From positions 1 through 5,583 of the forward strand of contig CAMZET010000107.1 of assembly GCA_947305825.1 (NCBI GenBank): a stretch of DNA of 5,583 nucleotides, written 5' to 3'. Below the pieces are notes generated by a model. That model was not told where the DNA came from. It ran no database searches and saw nothing but the letters and a program-made list of their open reading frames with translations. Of this stretch, positions 1 to 5,583 are shown piece by piece (position 1 is the stretch's first letter; the number at the start of each line of letters is the position of its first letter). The stretch is from an uncultured Verrucomicrobiota bacterium. GTDB lineage: Bacteria; Verrucomicrobiota; Kiritimatiellia; RFP12; UBA1067. Both the position numbers and the translations under genes were made by a program.

Positions 1-1383
1 GCGCTCTACTCCGCCGGGATGCGCTGCTACATGGACAAGAGCTACCGCGAGGCGTCCACTCTCCTGCGCACTTTCCTGAAGCTGTACGCGAACGACGAAC
101 GCTCGGCGGACGTGAGGATGCGCGCGGCATGGAGCGACTATCTCGACGGCAAATACGCGGATGCGGCGGCGCTGTGCGGCGAGGGCGGCAGCGACGACGC
201 CGACTATCTGATAGCGGTATGCGCGTGCCAGACCGGCGAACGCGACGAGGCGCGCGCACTCCTTAAGAAGTATATCGAGCGCCATCCCAACGGGCGGCAC
301 CGCGCCGCCGTCGAGCTGCCTCTCTCGCGAATGGAGTTCGAGGCGGCCGGCAAGGGCGGCGATTCCAGCGCCGCAATCGAGGCCGCCAAGCGTTCCGCCG
401 CGCTCTCCAAGAGCCCCGCAGACCGCCTTCGCCTCGCCTGGGCCTACGAACGCGCCAAGCGCGAGGACGAGGCGGCGGCCGAATACGCGGCGATTGCGTC
501 GTCGGCCGCCGGCTCGCCGGAGGCGGCGGAGGCACTTTTCCGCAAAGCGCTCATCGACGTGCGCGCCGAGCGTTGGACGGCCGCCGACCTCGCGCTCAAG
601 GAGATGCTCTCAATCAAGGACGCGCCGAAGGAGAAGCGCGCCGAGGCGCTCTACTGGCGCGGCGTCGCCGCATTCATGGCCGGCCACGACGCCGAGGGGG
701 CTCCGCTCCTCCGCGAAGCGGTGAAGAGCGGTCTCTCGCTCGACCAGTCCCGCGAGGCGCGGCTCATGCTCGCCGACCACGACTTCAAGGAAGAACGTAT
801 CGCGGAAGCCAAGGCGGCGTATGCGCAGCTCGTGCGCGAGGGGGCGTGCGAACGCATGGGCGCGAGCAAGATACGCTCCGTCGGCTACTTCCTGCTCGGC
901 ACGGAAGCCGGCACGAACGCCTACGAGGAAGCGGCGATATGCGGCCGCGCCATAGTCGAAAGCTCGCCCTCGCCGGAATGGTACCAGGCCGGCTACGCGC
1001 TCGAGGGCGCCGCCGAGGAAGCCGCCGGACGCTATTCGCAGGCCATCGTCGCATACCGCGCCGCCCTCGCGCAGCCAGTCCGCACGGAGGATGCCGCCGA
1101 CACCGCCCTCGCCCTCGGCATCCTCGAATCCAAGGCCGGCAACTACGACAAGGCCGACGCCGCCCTCCGCGAAGCCGTCTCCCTCAACGCCACCGACACC
1201 GCCAAACGCGAGAAAGCGTACCTCTGGCTCGCCAAGACAGCCAAGGAACGCGGCGAGTTCAAGGAAGCCGAAGGCTACGCCACGCTCGTCGTCACCCTCT
1301 TCGACCAGGACGAGGCCGTGCGCGAGGCGCAGAAACTCCTCGACGACCTCCAAGCCAGGCAAAAGAAGGGAGCGGCAAAATGA
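1..1383 (+). CDS. TPR-repeat protein, 5'-truncated by the window edge
   Basis: The reading frame is already open at base 1 (it reads ALYSAG before the first Met at 19) and those residues fit a TPR helix, so the true start lies upstream. The visible part is 460 residues of alternating amphipathic helices rich in Ala, Glu, Lys and Arg. Recognisable TPR units lie at about 1-96, 640-735, 982-1077, 1093-1191 and 1210-1308, with the typical small/aromatic residue spacing and a G-x-Y/F-x-x-A turn (for example AGNYDKAD and RGEFKEAE). The protein ends in a Lys-rich tail. TPR arrays are protein-binding scaffolds; no catalytic domain is visible. Any signal peptide would be in the missing N terminus, so location is unknown. 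Its stop overlaps the start of the VWA gene (ATGA), so the two are probably translated together and may act together. By context it could be a periplasmic scaffold comparable to CpoB/YbgF of Tol-Pal systems, but that is inference. Confidence is high for TPR, low for role. Confidence 0.9.
   Translation, partial: ALYSAGMRCYMDKSYREASTLLRTFLKLYANDERSADVRMRAAWSDYLDGKYADAAALCGEGGSDDADYLIAVCACQTGERDEARALLKKYIERHPNGRHRAAVELPLSRMEFEAAGKGGDSSAAIEAAKRSAALSKSPADRLRLAWAYERAKREDEAAAEYAAIASSAAGSPEAAEALFRKALIDVRAERWTAADLALKEMLSIKDAPKEKRAEALYWRGVAAFMAGHDAEGAPLLREAVKSGLSLDQSREARLMLADHDFKEERIAEAKAAYAQLVREGACERMGASKIRSVGYFLLGTEAGTNAYEEAAICGRAIVESSPSPEWYQAGYALEGAAEEAAGRYSQAIVAYRAALAQPVRTEDAADTALALGILESKAGNYDKADAALREAVSLNATDTAKREKAYLWLAKTAKERGEFKEAEGYATLVVTLFDQDEAVREAQKLLDDLQARQKKGAAK
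1366..1372 (+). promoter_or_regulatory. Shine-Dalgarno site of the VWA gene
   Basis: AAGGGAG lies 7 nt before the ATG at 1380, inside the 3' end of the TPR gene. It supports starting the VWA protein at 1380 rather than at any earlier in-frame Met; the same frame stays open back to 573, but that part is out-of-frame shadow of the TPR gene. Confidence 0.75.
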
Positions 1384-3128
1384 GCGCAAACCGCAGCCAG
1401 GACTTCGCCGTCGTCGCGCTCGTCATTTCCGTCGTCGCGCATATCGGCACCATGCTCTACATGCGCCCGCAGGTCATGGCCGAGGTCGTCTCGCCCGCCC
1501 AGCGCGTCAGGCACCGCGGCCCAATGAAAATGACCGACCGCCCGCCGGAACCGGAGTCCATCCACCTCGACGTAATCAGTGACGTCGAGGCGCTCAAAGA
1601 CGCTCCGGACCCCGTGGCAGAAACGCCGGCGCCCACTTCCGCCGACTTCGCGGAAGTCTCCGACGCGCCGGACTCCGCCGCGCCGAAATTCGACGTCTCC
1701 GACCTCCCGCTGCCCATACCGGCCATAGAAACCGCCCCGGAATTCTCCGAACGCTTCAAAATCGAGACGGAGGAGGACGCATTCTTCTCGCCGCTCGCCG
1801 ACGGCATCGCCGGCGGCTCCACTCAGGCTTCTCTCGCGGAAATAGCCTCCGCGCCGGACGAGGCCCCGCCGGACGCGCCAGACGACTCCGTCGCCATCTT
1901 CTCCGCGCCAATCGTCCCCGACTTCACGCCGCCGCCCATGCCGGCCGCCGAATCCCCTATCGAGGCGTTCGCGCAAGCCCCGGCGGATTTCGGCGAAGAC
2001 CCCAGGCAAGCCGCTCCAAAACCAGCCTTCAAGCCTGTCGAAGAGGTCATGCCTACCGTCGACGAGACTATCGTAGAAGCCGAGAAGGAGGCCGTCAGGG
2101 ATTTGCTCGACGTCCGCAACGCCGAGATGCTCGAGAAATACGTCGCCACTTCAGCGGACAGTGCGCAGGAAGGCGACTGGACCTACTTCCGCGTCCGCTT
2201 CACGCCGGGTCCGGAACTCGTCACCGCGCCGAAGGACCTGGTAGTGCTGCTCGACGCATCCGGCTCCATCGGCAAAGACCGCCTGGAGTCGTGCCGGAAC
2301 GCCGCCCGCAGGATTCTGCGCTCCGCCACCAACTCCGGAGACCGCTTCAATCTCGTCGCCTTCCGCGACAAGTTCTCCTACTGCTTCAACACGTGGGCGC
2401 AGTGCGACAAGGAAAGTTTCGAGCGCGCCGACCGCTGGCTCGGCCGCCTCGCCGCCCACGGCAGGACCGACGTCTTTGCCACCATACGCTCCGTCCTCAC
2501 GCTCCCGCGCGACCCGACGCGCCCGCTCATCGCCATGGTCGTCACCGACGGCGACGCCAACGCCGGCATAAGCGAGACGGCGCAAATCCTCTCGCAGTTC
2601 ACCGCGCTCAACGACGGCCTCGTCTCCGTCTACATGTACGGCGTGAAGGAGACGGCAAACCGCGAGCTTCTGGACGTGCTGACGCACGGCAACCGCGGCG
2701 AGAGCTTCATCTACGGCGGCAGCCGCTGGAAGGCCGGCAGCCAGATAGACGCGCTTTCGGAACGCTTCCGCGACCCGGTGCTCACCGACCTGCGCATCGT
2801 ATTCGCCGCCGCCTCCGCCGACGCAGAAATATTCCCGCGCCGCCTAAAGAACCTCTACAAGGGCGAAACCGTCGATTTCGTCGGCCGCGTAAAGACTGGC
2901 ACGAGGACGGTCGCTTTCTCGCTCAAAGGTCTCAACGGCACCAAGCCCTTTGAGGGATTCTTCACGATTCCTCTCGCGGACGCAGCTTTCGACGCAAAAC
3001 TGCCCGAACAGTGGCGCGAGGAACGCGCAATCGACGCGAAACTCGGCACGGGCACGGCGGCGGCGGGCACGGCGGCGGCGGGTGCGGCGGCGACGGGGAC
3101 GGCGTCCGGAGGGGTGGCTGCGCCATGA
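1380..3128 (+). CDS. Membrane-anchored VWA-domain protein with TonB/TolA-like anchor
   Basis: The predicted protein has 582 residues. Residues 9-28 form one transmembrane segment with a short cytoplasmic lead and no signal-peptidase site that I can see. This segment carries S17-x3-H21, the spacing of the Ser/His pair in TonB and TolA anchors that contact ExbB/ExbD or TolQ/TolR. Residues about 50-225 are an acidic linker rich in Pro, Ala, Asp and Glu, probably disordered and periplasmic; about 226-255 is likely helical. The VWA domain starts near 264. Its metal-binding MIDAS site is complete: D292-x-S294-x-S296, T363 (in GRTD) and D390 (in VVTDGD). After it, about 468-556 resembles the beta region that follows VWA in inter-alpha-trypsin-inhibitor-type proteins (FPRRLKNLYKGE, then LPEQWREERAID), but there is no VIT domain before the VWA. 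Residues 558-577 are Ala/Gly/Thr repeats. It overlaps the TPR gene and queC by 4 nt each. VWA domains bind proteins through a metal; the ligand here is unknown. Confidence 0.9.
   Translation: MSANRSQDFAVVALVISVVAHIGTMLYMRPQVMAEVVSPAQRVRHRGPMKMTDRPPEPESIHLDVISDVEALKDAPDPVAETPAPTSADFAEVSDAPDSAAPKFDVSDLPLPIPAIETAPEFSERFKIETEEDAFFSPLADGIAGGSTQASLAEIASAPDEAPPDAPDDSVAIFSAPIVPDFTPPPMPAAESPIEAFAQAPADFGEDPRQAAPKPAFKPVEEVMPTVDETIVEAEKEAVRDLLDVRNAEMLEKYVATSADSAQEGDWTYFRVRFTPGPELVTAPKDLVVLLDASGSIGKDRLESCRNAARRILRSATNSGDRFNLVAFRDKFSYCFNTWAQCDKESFERADRWLGRLAAHGRTDVFATIRSVLTLPRDPTRPLIAMVVTDGDANAGISETAQILSQFTALNDGLVSVYMYGVKETANRELLDVLTHGNRGESFIYGGSRWKAGSQIDALSERFRDPVLTDLRIVFAAASADAEIFPRRLKNLYKGETVDFVGRVKTGTRTVAFSLKGLNGTKPFEGFFTIPLADAAFDAKLPEQWREERAIDAKLGTGTAAAGTAAAGAAATGTASGGVAAP
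3045..3110 (+). repeat. 15-nt coding tandem repeat at the 3' end of the VWA gene
   Basis: The unit GGCACGGCGGCGGCG occurs exactly at 3051-3065 and 3066-3080. It is followed by two degenerate copies (3081-3095 and 3096-3110) and preceded by a partial copy (3045-3050). It is in frame and encodes GTAAA, GTAAA, GAAAT and GTASG. The last copy runs into the Shine-Dalgarno site of queC. The repeat probably arose by slippage; copy number may vary between strains (inference). Confidence 0.85.
3108..3114 (+). promoter_or_regulatory. Shine-Dalgarno site of queC
   Basis: GGAGGGG sits 10 nt before the ATG at 3125. It decides the queC start: the frame is open further upstream with an ATG at 3011, but the residues from there to 3124 are Gly/Arg low complexity read from the VWA repeat in another frame. 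Confidence 0.7.
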
Positions 3129-3820
3129 ATGCGAACGCCGTCATAGACGCGGTTGTCGTTTTGAGCGGCGGGCAGGATTCCGCCACGTGTTTGGCGCTCG
3201 CGTGCCGCGAATTCGGCGCGAAACGCATCGGCGCGATTACCTTCGAATACGGCCAGCGCCATTCGCGGGAGACCGAGTTCGCCCGCGCTCTCGCCAAGCG
3301 CTTCGGCGTCGCCGCACACAAAGTCGTCGCGCTCGATTTCTACCGCGACCTCACCGACAACGCGCTCATGAACCCGTCGGTGGAGATTGCGCGCGAAGAG
3401 GGCGCCGTAGCACCGAATACGCTCGTCGAGGGCCGCAACGCCTTCTTCCTCCTCGCCGCCGGCGTCTGGGCCAAGAGCCTCGGTGCCAAGACCCTCTTCA
3501 CCGGCGTTTCGCAGGCAGATTACTCCGGCTACCCGGACTGCCGCGAAGACTTCATCCGCGCCCAGCAGCGTTCCATGTCGCTCGCCATGGACTGGCCGTT
3601 CGACATCCGCACCCCGTTCATGGACATGACCAAGGCCGACGAATGGGCTCTTGCGGACGAGCTAGGCATTTTCGACGTAATCGCGAACGAAACGCTCACG
3701 TGCTACAACGGGGTGCCGGGGCGCGGCTGCGGGGAGTGTCCGGCGTGCCGGCTGCGCAACGCGGGCCTCGACGCCTATCTCGCCAGGAAGGACGCGACGG
3801 GAGGCGCGGGCAATGCGTAA
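3125..3820 (+). CDS. queC: 7-cyano-7-deazaguanine (preQ0) synthase QueC
   Basis: QueC converts 7-carboxy-7-deazaguanine to preQ0 in the cytoplasm using ATP and ammonia, a step in making the queuosine modification of tRNA (or other 7-deazaguanines). The 231-residue protein has the family's usual length. The ATP-pyrophosphatase loop SGGQDS is at residues 14-19, near the N terminus as expected. Further family blocks are FEYGQRH (40-46), VEGRNAFFL (101-109), GVSQADYSGYPDCR (127-140) and the NETLTCYNG block. The four zinc-binding cysteines are C193, C202, C205 and C208, with the same spacing I recall for E. coli QueC. No key residue is missing. The start overlaps the VWA stop (ATGA) and the end overlaps lpxK by 8 nt, so it depends on the same transcript. 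No other queuosine gene is in the window, so QueD, QueE and QueF must be encoded elsewhere or the product salvaged. Confidence 0.97.
   Translation: MNANAVIDAVVVLSGGQDSATCLALACREFGAKRIGAITFEYGQRHSRETEFARALAKRFGVAAHKVVALDFYRDLTDNALMNPSVEIAREEGAVAPNTLVEGRNAFFLLAAGVWAKSLGAKTLFTGVSQADYSGYPDCREDFIRAQQRSMSLAMDWPFDIRTPFMDMTKADEWALADELGIFDVIANETLTCYNGVPGRGCGECPACRLRNAGLDAYLARKDATGGAGNA
3799..3804 (+). promoter_or_regulatory. Shine-Dalgarno site of lpxK
   Basis: GGGAGG lies 8 nt before the ATG at 3813, inside the end of queC. It favours the 3813 start over the in-frame Met at 3846 (residue 12), which has no comparable purine-rich site before it. Confidence 0.7.
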
Positions 3821-4982
3821 GGCGCCGGCCAGCAGATTCGAGCGGATGGAGAGCTATCTCGTCCGCATCATCCAGGAAAAGGGAGCGGACCAGGGGCACG
3901 AGGCGCCGATAAAGTTCCTCCTGGGCTTCCTGAAGGCGCTTTCGCTGCTTTTCGCGGCGGCCGTGTCAATCAGATACCTCCTGTACCGCATAGGCATCCT
4001 GCGGCGCTGGCCGCTGGGCGTCCAGGTCATTTCGATAGGGAACGTGACGGCCGGCGGGACCGGCAAGACGCCCGTCACCGAAATCTTCGCCCGCACGCTC
4101 GCGGCCGAGGGCCGGAAAGTCGCCATCCTCTCGCGCGGCTACCGCCGCAAGGAAGCCCCGTTCTGGCAGCGCCTCTTCACGCAGGTCATCGAGCCGCCTC
4201 TCGTCGTCTCCGACGGGCGGCGCATCCTTCTCGACGCCGCCACCGGCGGCGACGAACCTTACATGCTCGCATCCAACCTGCCAGGCGTCGCCGTGGTCGT
4301 CGACCGCAGCCGCGTCAAGGCCGGCCGCTACGCCATCAAGCGCCTGGGCTGCGATACCATCATCCTCGACGACGGCTTCCAGTACCAGCGTCTGAAACAC
4401 TCCATCGAAGTAGTGCTCGTCGACGCCACCAACCCCTTCGGCAACGGCAATATGCTCCCGCGCGGCATCCTCCGCGAACCGGCAAGACACCTCAAGCGCG
4501 CCGACATCATCTTCCTCACCAAATGCCGCGGCGACGTCTCCGCCGTCCGCGACGAAGTCCGCCGCATCAACGACCACGCCGAAATCGTCGAGTGCAACCA
4601 CACTCCCAAAGTCCTCAAGGACGTCTGGAGCCGCGAAGAACTGCCGCTCGACTGGCTGCGCGGCAAGACCCTCTGCACGCTTTCAGGCATAGCCTCGCCC
4701 AAGGGCTTCGAGAACTCGCTGCGCCACCTCGGCGCGAAAGTCGTCTGGTGCGAACGCTACGCCGACCACCACCGCTACGAGCCGGGAGAAATCCTCTACG
4801 CCCTCAACCGGACGGCGGACATGGGCGCGGACGCCCTCGTCACCACGGAAAAGGACGCCGTGCGCTTCCCGCGTTTCGAGACTACCCCCGTGAAGTGCCT
4901 GTACCTGCGCATTTCTATCGAGATTTTGCGCGGCGGCGAAAACTTCACCGAAATAATCAACCGCATCTGCTTCAAGAAGTAA
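3813..4982 (+). CDS. lpxK: Tetraacyldisaccharide 4'-kinase LpxK
   Basis: LpxK phosphorylates the 4' position of the tetraacylated disaccharide to make lipid IVA, a late step of lipid A synthesis at the cytoplasmic face of the inner membrane. The protein has 389 residues. About residues 33-58 form a hydrophobic membrane anchor. The Walker A loop GGTGKT is at 81-86, followed by ILSRGYRRK (105-113), GDEPYML (146-152), DDGFQ (186-190), FGNGNMLPRGILREP (209-223), the ADHH block (317-320) and TTEKDAVRFP (344-353). From memory of the Aquifex enzyme, D147 and H319 would be the catalytic pair. E. coli LpxK is about 328 residues with its P-loop near residue 55; this one has roughly 28 extra charged residues before the anchor. 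If the Met at 3846 were used, the lead would be 11 residues shorter. It overlaps queC by 8 nt (ATGCGTAA) and its stop shares its last base with the proposed folK start. Confidence 0.97.
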   Translation: MRKAPASRFERMESYLVRIIQEKGADQGHEAPIKFLLGFLKALSLLFAAAVSIRYLLYRIGILRRWPLGVQVISIGNVTAGGTGKTPVTEIFARTLAAEGRKVAILSRGYRRKEAPFWQRLFTQVIEPPLVVSDGRRILLDAATGGDEPYMLASNLPGVAVVVDRSRVKAGRYAIKRLGCDTIILDDGFQYQRLKHSIEVVLVDATNPFGNGNMLPRGILREPARHLKRADIIFLTKCRGDVSAVRDEVRRINDHAEIVECNHTPKVLKDVWSREELPLDWLRGKTLCTLSGIASPKGFENSLRHLGAKVVWCERYADHHRYEPGEILYALNRTADMGADALVTTEKDAVRFPRFETTPVKCLYLRISIEILRGGENFTEIINRICFKK

Positions 4983-5428
4983 CGCGCGCAATAGTTTCGC
5001 TCGGCTCCAACATCGAACCGCGCCGCGAATATCTCGAACGCGCTCTCGACGCGCTCGCAGCTTTCCCAGGCACGCGACTCGCCGCCAGAAGTTCGATAAT
5101 AGAGACGGACGGCATCGACGTGCCCGGCGAATTCGCCGCATTGAAGTTCCTCAACATGGCCGCCGTCCTCGAGACTTCGCTCGCGCCCGAGGACTTCTCG
5201 CGACGCATGCACGCCGTCGAGGACGCCTTAGGCCGCCGCAGGACAGTCCGCAACGGCCCGCGCACCATCGACATCGACCTAATCGACTTCGGCGGCATTC
5301 GCATGGACACCCCGGAACTCGCACTTCCGCACCCGCGCTGGCGAGAGCGCCCCTTCGTCACCATCCCCCTCGCAGAACTCGACGCCTGGCCGGCAAGCGA
5401 CTCCCGGCATCCAGCGCACATCCCCTGA
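4982..5428 (+). CDS. folK: HPPK, folate-synthesis pyrophosphokinase FolK, apparent ACG start
   Basis: FolK transfers pyrophosphate from ATP to 6-hydroxymethyl-7,8-dihydropterin, the step before dihydropteroate synthase in folate synthesis; it is cytoplasmic. Counted from the ACG at 4982 the protein has 148 residues, close to E. coli FolK (about 159). It begins TRAIVSLGSNIEPR, matching the family's N-terminal strand and GSN motif (8-10). FLNMAAVLET is at 56-65, the magnesium/ATP signature GPRTIDIDLIDF at 92-103 (D97 and D99 corresponding to the catalytic Asp pair), then LPHPRWRERPFVTIPL at 115-130. The substrate loop around 41-55 (ETDGIDVPGEFAALK) differs from the P-x-G...DQP form of E. coli. 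No ATG, GTG or TTG lies at the expected start; the junction reads TAACG, as if a TAATG stop/start had changed by one base. The nearest in-frame GTG (4895) would add 29 residues made from lpxK sequence. Family assignment is firm, the start is uncertain. Confidence 0.9.
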   Translation, partial: TRAIVSLGSNIEPRREYLERALDALAAFPGTRLAARSSIIETDGIDVPGEFAALKFLNMAAVLETSLAPEDFSRRMHAVEDALGRRRTVRNGPRTIDIDLIDFGGIRMDTPELALPHPRWRERPFVTIPLAELDAWPASDSRHPAHIP

Positions 5429-5520
5429 CCTCTCCTATTCCACTCCACCCTCCACCCCTTTAGGATGGCTGATACCCCCCGGGGGTATAGGGGCGGCTGG
5501 CGGGGGTGGAATAAGGGGGG
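5429..5520. repeat. Long imperfect inverted repeat directly after the folK stop
   Basis: Positions 5436-5446 can pair with 5503-5513 (11 pairs, one G-U). The pairing continues outward as 5429-5434 with 5515-5520 (six pairs, two of them G-U) past a single mismatch, and inward with breaks as 5449-5450/5499-5500, 5452-5453/5495-5496 and 5455-5459/5489-5493. The outer stem starts at the base after the folK TGA. It could close the operon transcript, but no T-tract follows; it could also be a repeat-family element. Confidence 0.6.
5472..5488. repeat. Near-perfect palindrome in the tip of the long inverted repeat
   Basis: The sequence has arms ATACCCCC and GGGGGTAT around a single central C (8-bp arms). 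With almost no loop it cannot fold fully as a hairpin, so a two-fold protein-binding site or cruciform tip are alternatives. Confidence 0.7.
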
Positions 5521-5521
5521 A

Positions 5522-5556
5522 CCTAGGGGTAGGCGGGGTCTACCCCTAGGGGTAGG
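5522..5556. repeat. Perfect hairpin overlapping a second palindrome and a direct repeat
   Basis: CCTAGGGGTAG (5522-5532) is exactly complementary to 5540-5550, giving an 11-bp stem with a 7-nt loop. Positions 5540-5555 are also a perfect 16-bp palindrome with a central CTAG, so the middle arm can pair with either side. CCTAGGGGTAGG is therefore directly repeated at 5522-5533 and 5545-5556, 23 nt apart. The + strand downstream is G-rich with no T-run, and the - strand has only a C-rich tail (TCCCCCCTTATT), so it is not a standard intrinsic terminator in either direction. Confidence 0.75.
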
Positions 5557-5583
5557 AGGGGGTTACCACTCGGGTTAGGGGGC

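Larger units (their letters stand above)
5429..5583. other. Non-coding, palindrome-rich region after folK
   Basis: No convincing gene lies here. Positions 5429-5460 contain no G on the + strand; from 5464 on the sequence is G-rich, with runs of four to six G at 5481-5485, 5490-5493, 5502-5506, 5515-5520, 5526-5529, 5535-5538, 5549-5552 and 5558-5562. The composition differs sharply from the coding DNA before it. It holds several inverted repeats, listed separately. G-runs of this density could form G-quadruplexes on the + strand, although several spacers are 8 nt or longer. Confidence 0.7.

Noticed and set aside
573..1379. Extended N terminus of the VWA protein back to an ATG at 573
   Set aside because: This stretch is Arg-rich read-through of the TPR gene in another frame. 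The ATG at 1380 has a Shine-Dalgarno site and begins directly before the membrane anchor.
610..1389. 259-codon open frame on the - strand
   Set aside because: It lies wholly opposite the TPR gene. Its composition is what high-GC codon bias produces on the reverse strand; no motif, no Shine-Dalgarno site and no recognisable domain.
1275..2009. 244-codon open frame on the - strand
   Set aside because: Opposite the VWA linker; Arg/Gly/Val-rich with no domain, a GC-bias shadow.
3011..3124. Extended N terminus of QueC from an ATG at 3011
   Set aside because: It would add Gly/Arg low-complexity residues read from the VWA repeat; QueC length and the SGGQDS position fit the 3125 start.
4895..4981. 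GTG at 4895 as the folK start
   Set aside because: It would add 29 residues encoded by lpxK in another frame before the conserved first strand of HPPK; no family member I know has this.
5522..5562. Standard intrinsic terminator
   Set aside because: The stem is strong but is followed by G-rich sequence with no T-run on the + strand, and only a C-rich tail on the - strand.
5465..5578. Small + strand frame of 37 codons (ATG at 5465, TAG at 5576) across the palindromes
   Set aside because: The product is Gly/Arg-rich from G-runs, there is no properly spaced Shine-Dalgarno site, and the DNA is better explained as inverted repeats.
5560..5581. GGGTTA at 5560 and 5572, resembling telomere repeats
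   Set aside because: Only two copies 12 nt apart in a G-rich stretch; chance is sufficient.

Overview
This window is a GC-rich (my rough impression is about 65% G+C), densely coding bacterial segment. All five genes lie on the + strand. The presence of LpxK means a Gram-negative, lipid A-making cell. The long N-terminal lead of LpxK, the style of the FolK protein and the TPR/VWA pair remind me most of the Verrucomicrobiota/Kiritimatiellota/Lentisphaerota (PVC) group. That placement is an inference from remembered protein style, not from a search.

Layout: positions 1-1383 hold the 3' part of a TPR-repeat protein gene whose start lies upstream of the window. Positions 1380-3128 encode a membrane-anchored von Willebrand factor A (VWA) protein. 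It has a TonB/TolA-like N-terminal anchor, a long acidic proline-rich linker, a complete MIDAS site and an Ala/Gly repeat tail. Positions 3125-3820 are queC (preQ0 synthase), 3813-4982 are lpxK (lipid A 4'-kinase) and 4982-5428 are folK (HPPK). Every junction overlaps: 4-nt ATGA twice, then 8 nt, then 1 nt. This points to one translationally coupled transcript with no internal intergenic space. Good Shine-Dalgarno sequences precede the VWA, queC and lpxK starts. The folK frame has no ATG, GTG or TTG where the family start should be, only an ACG overlapping the lpxK stop.

Positions 5429-5583 have no convincing gene. The 32 bases after the folK stop contain no G on the + strand; the rest is strongly G-rich. 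The two arms can fold into a roughly 92-nt imperfect hairpin starting directly at the folK stop. A perfect 11-bp hairpin (5522-5550) follows one base later, and there are two further palindromes. No T-tract follows these hairpins.

Functionally the first two genes look like an envelope module: a TPR protein plus a VWA protein anchored in the inner membrane and reaching into the periplasm, possibly powered by an ExbB/ExbD- or TolQ/TolR-like motor encoded elsewhere. The last three genes are housekeeping enzymes for tRNA queuosine, lipid A and folate. The most unusual points are the VWA protein's architecture, the folK start and the palindromic region at the 3' end.
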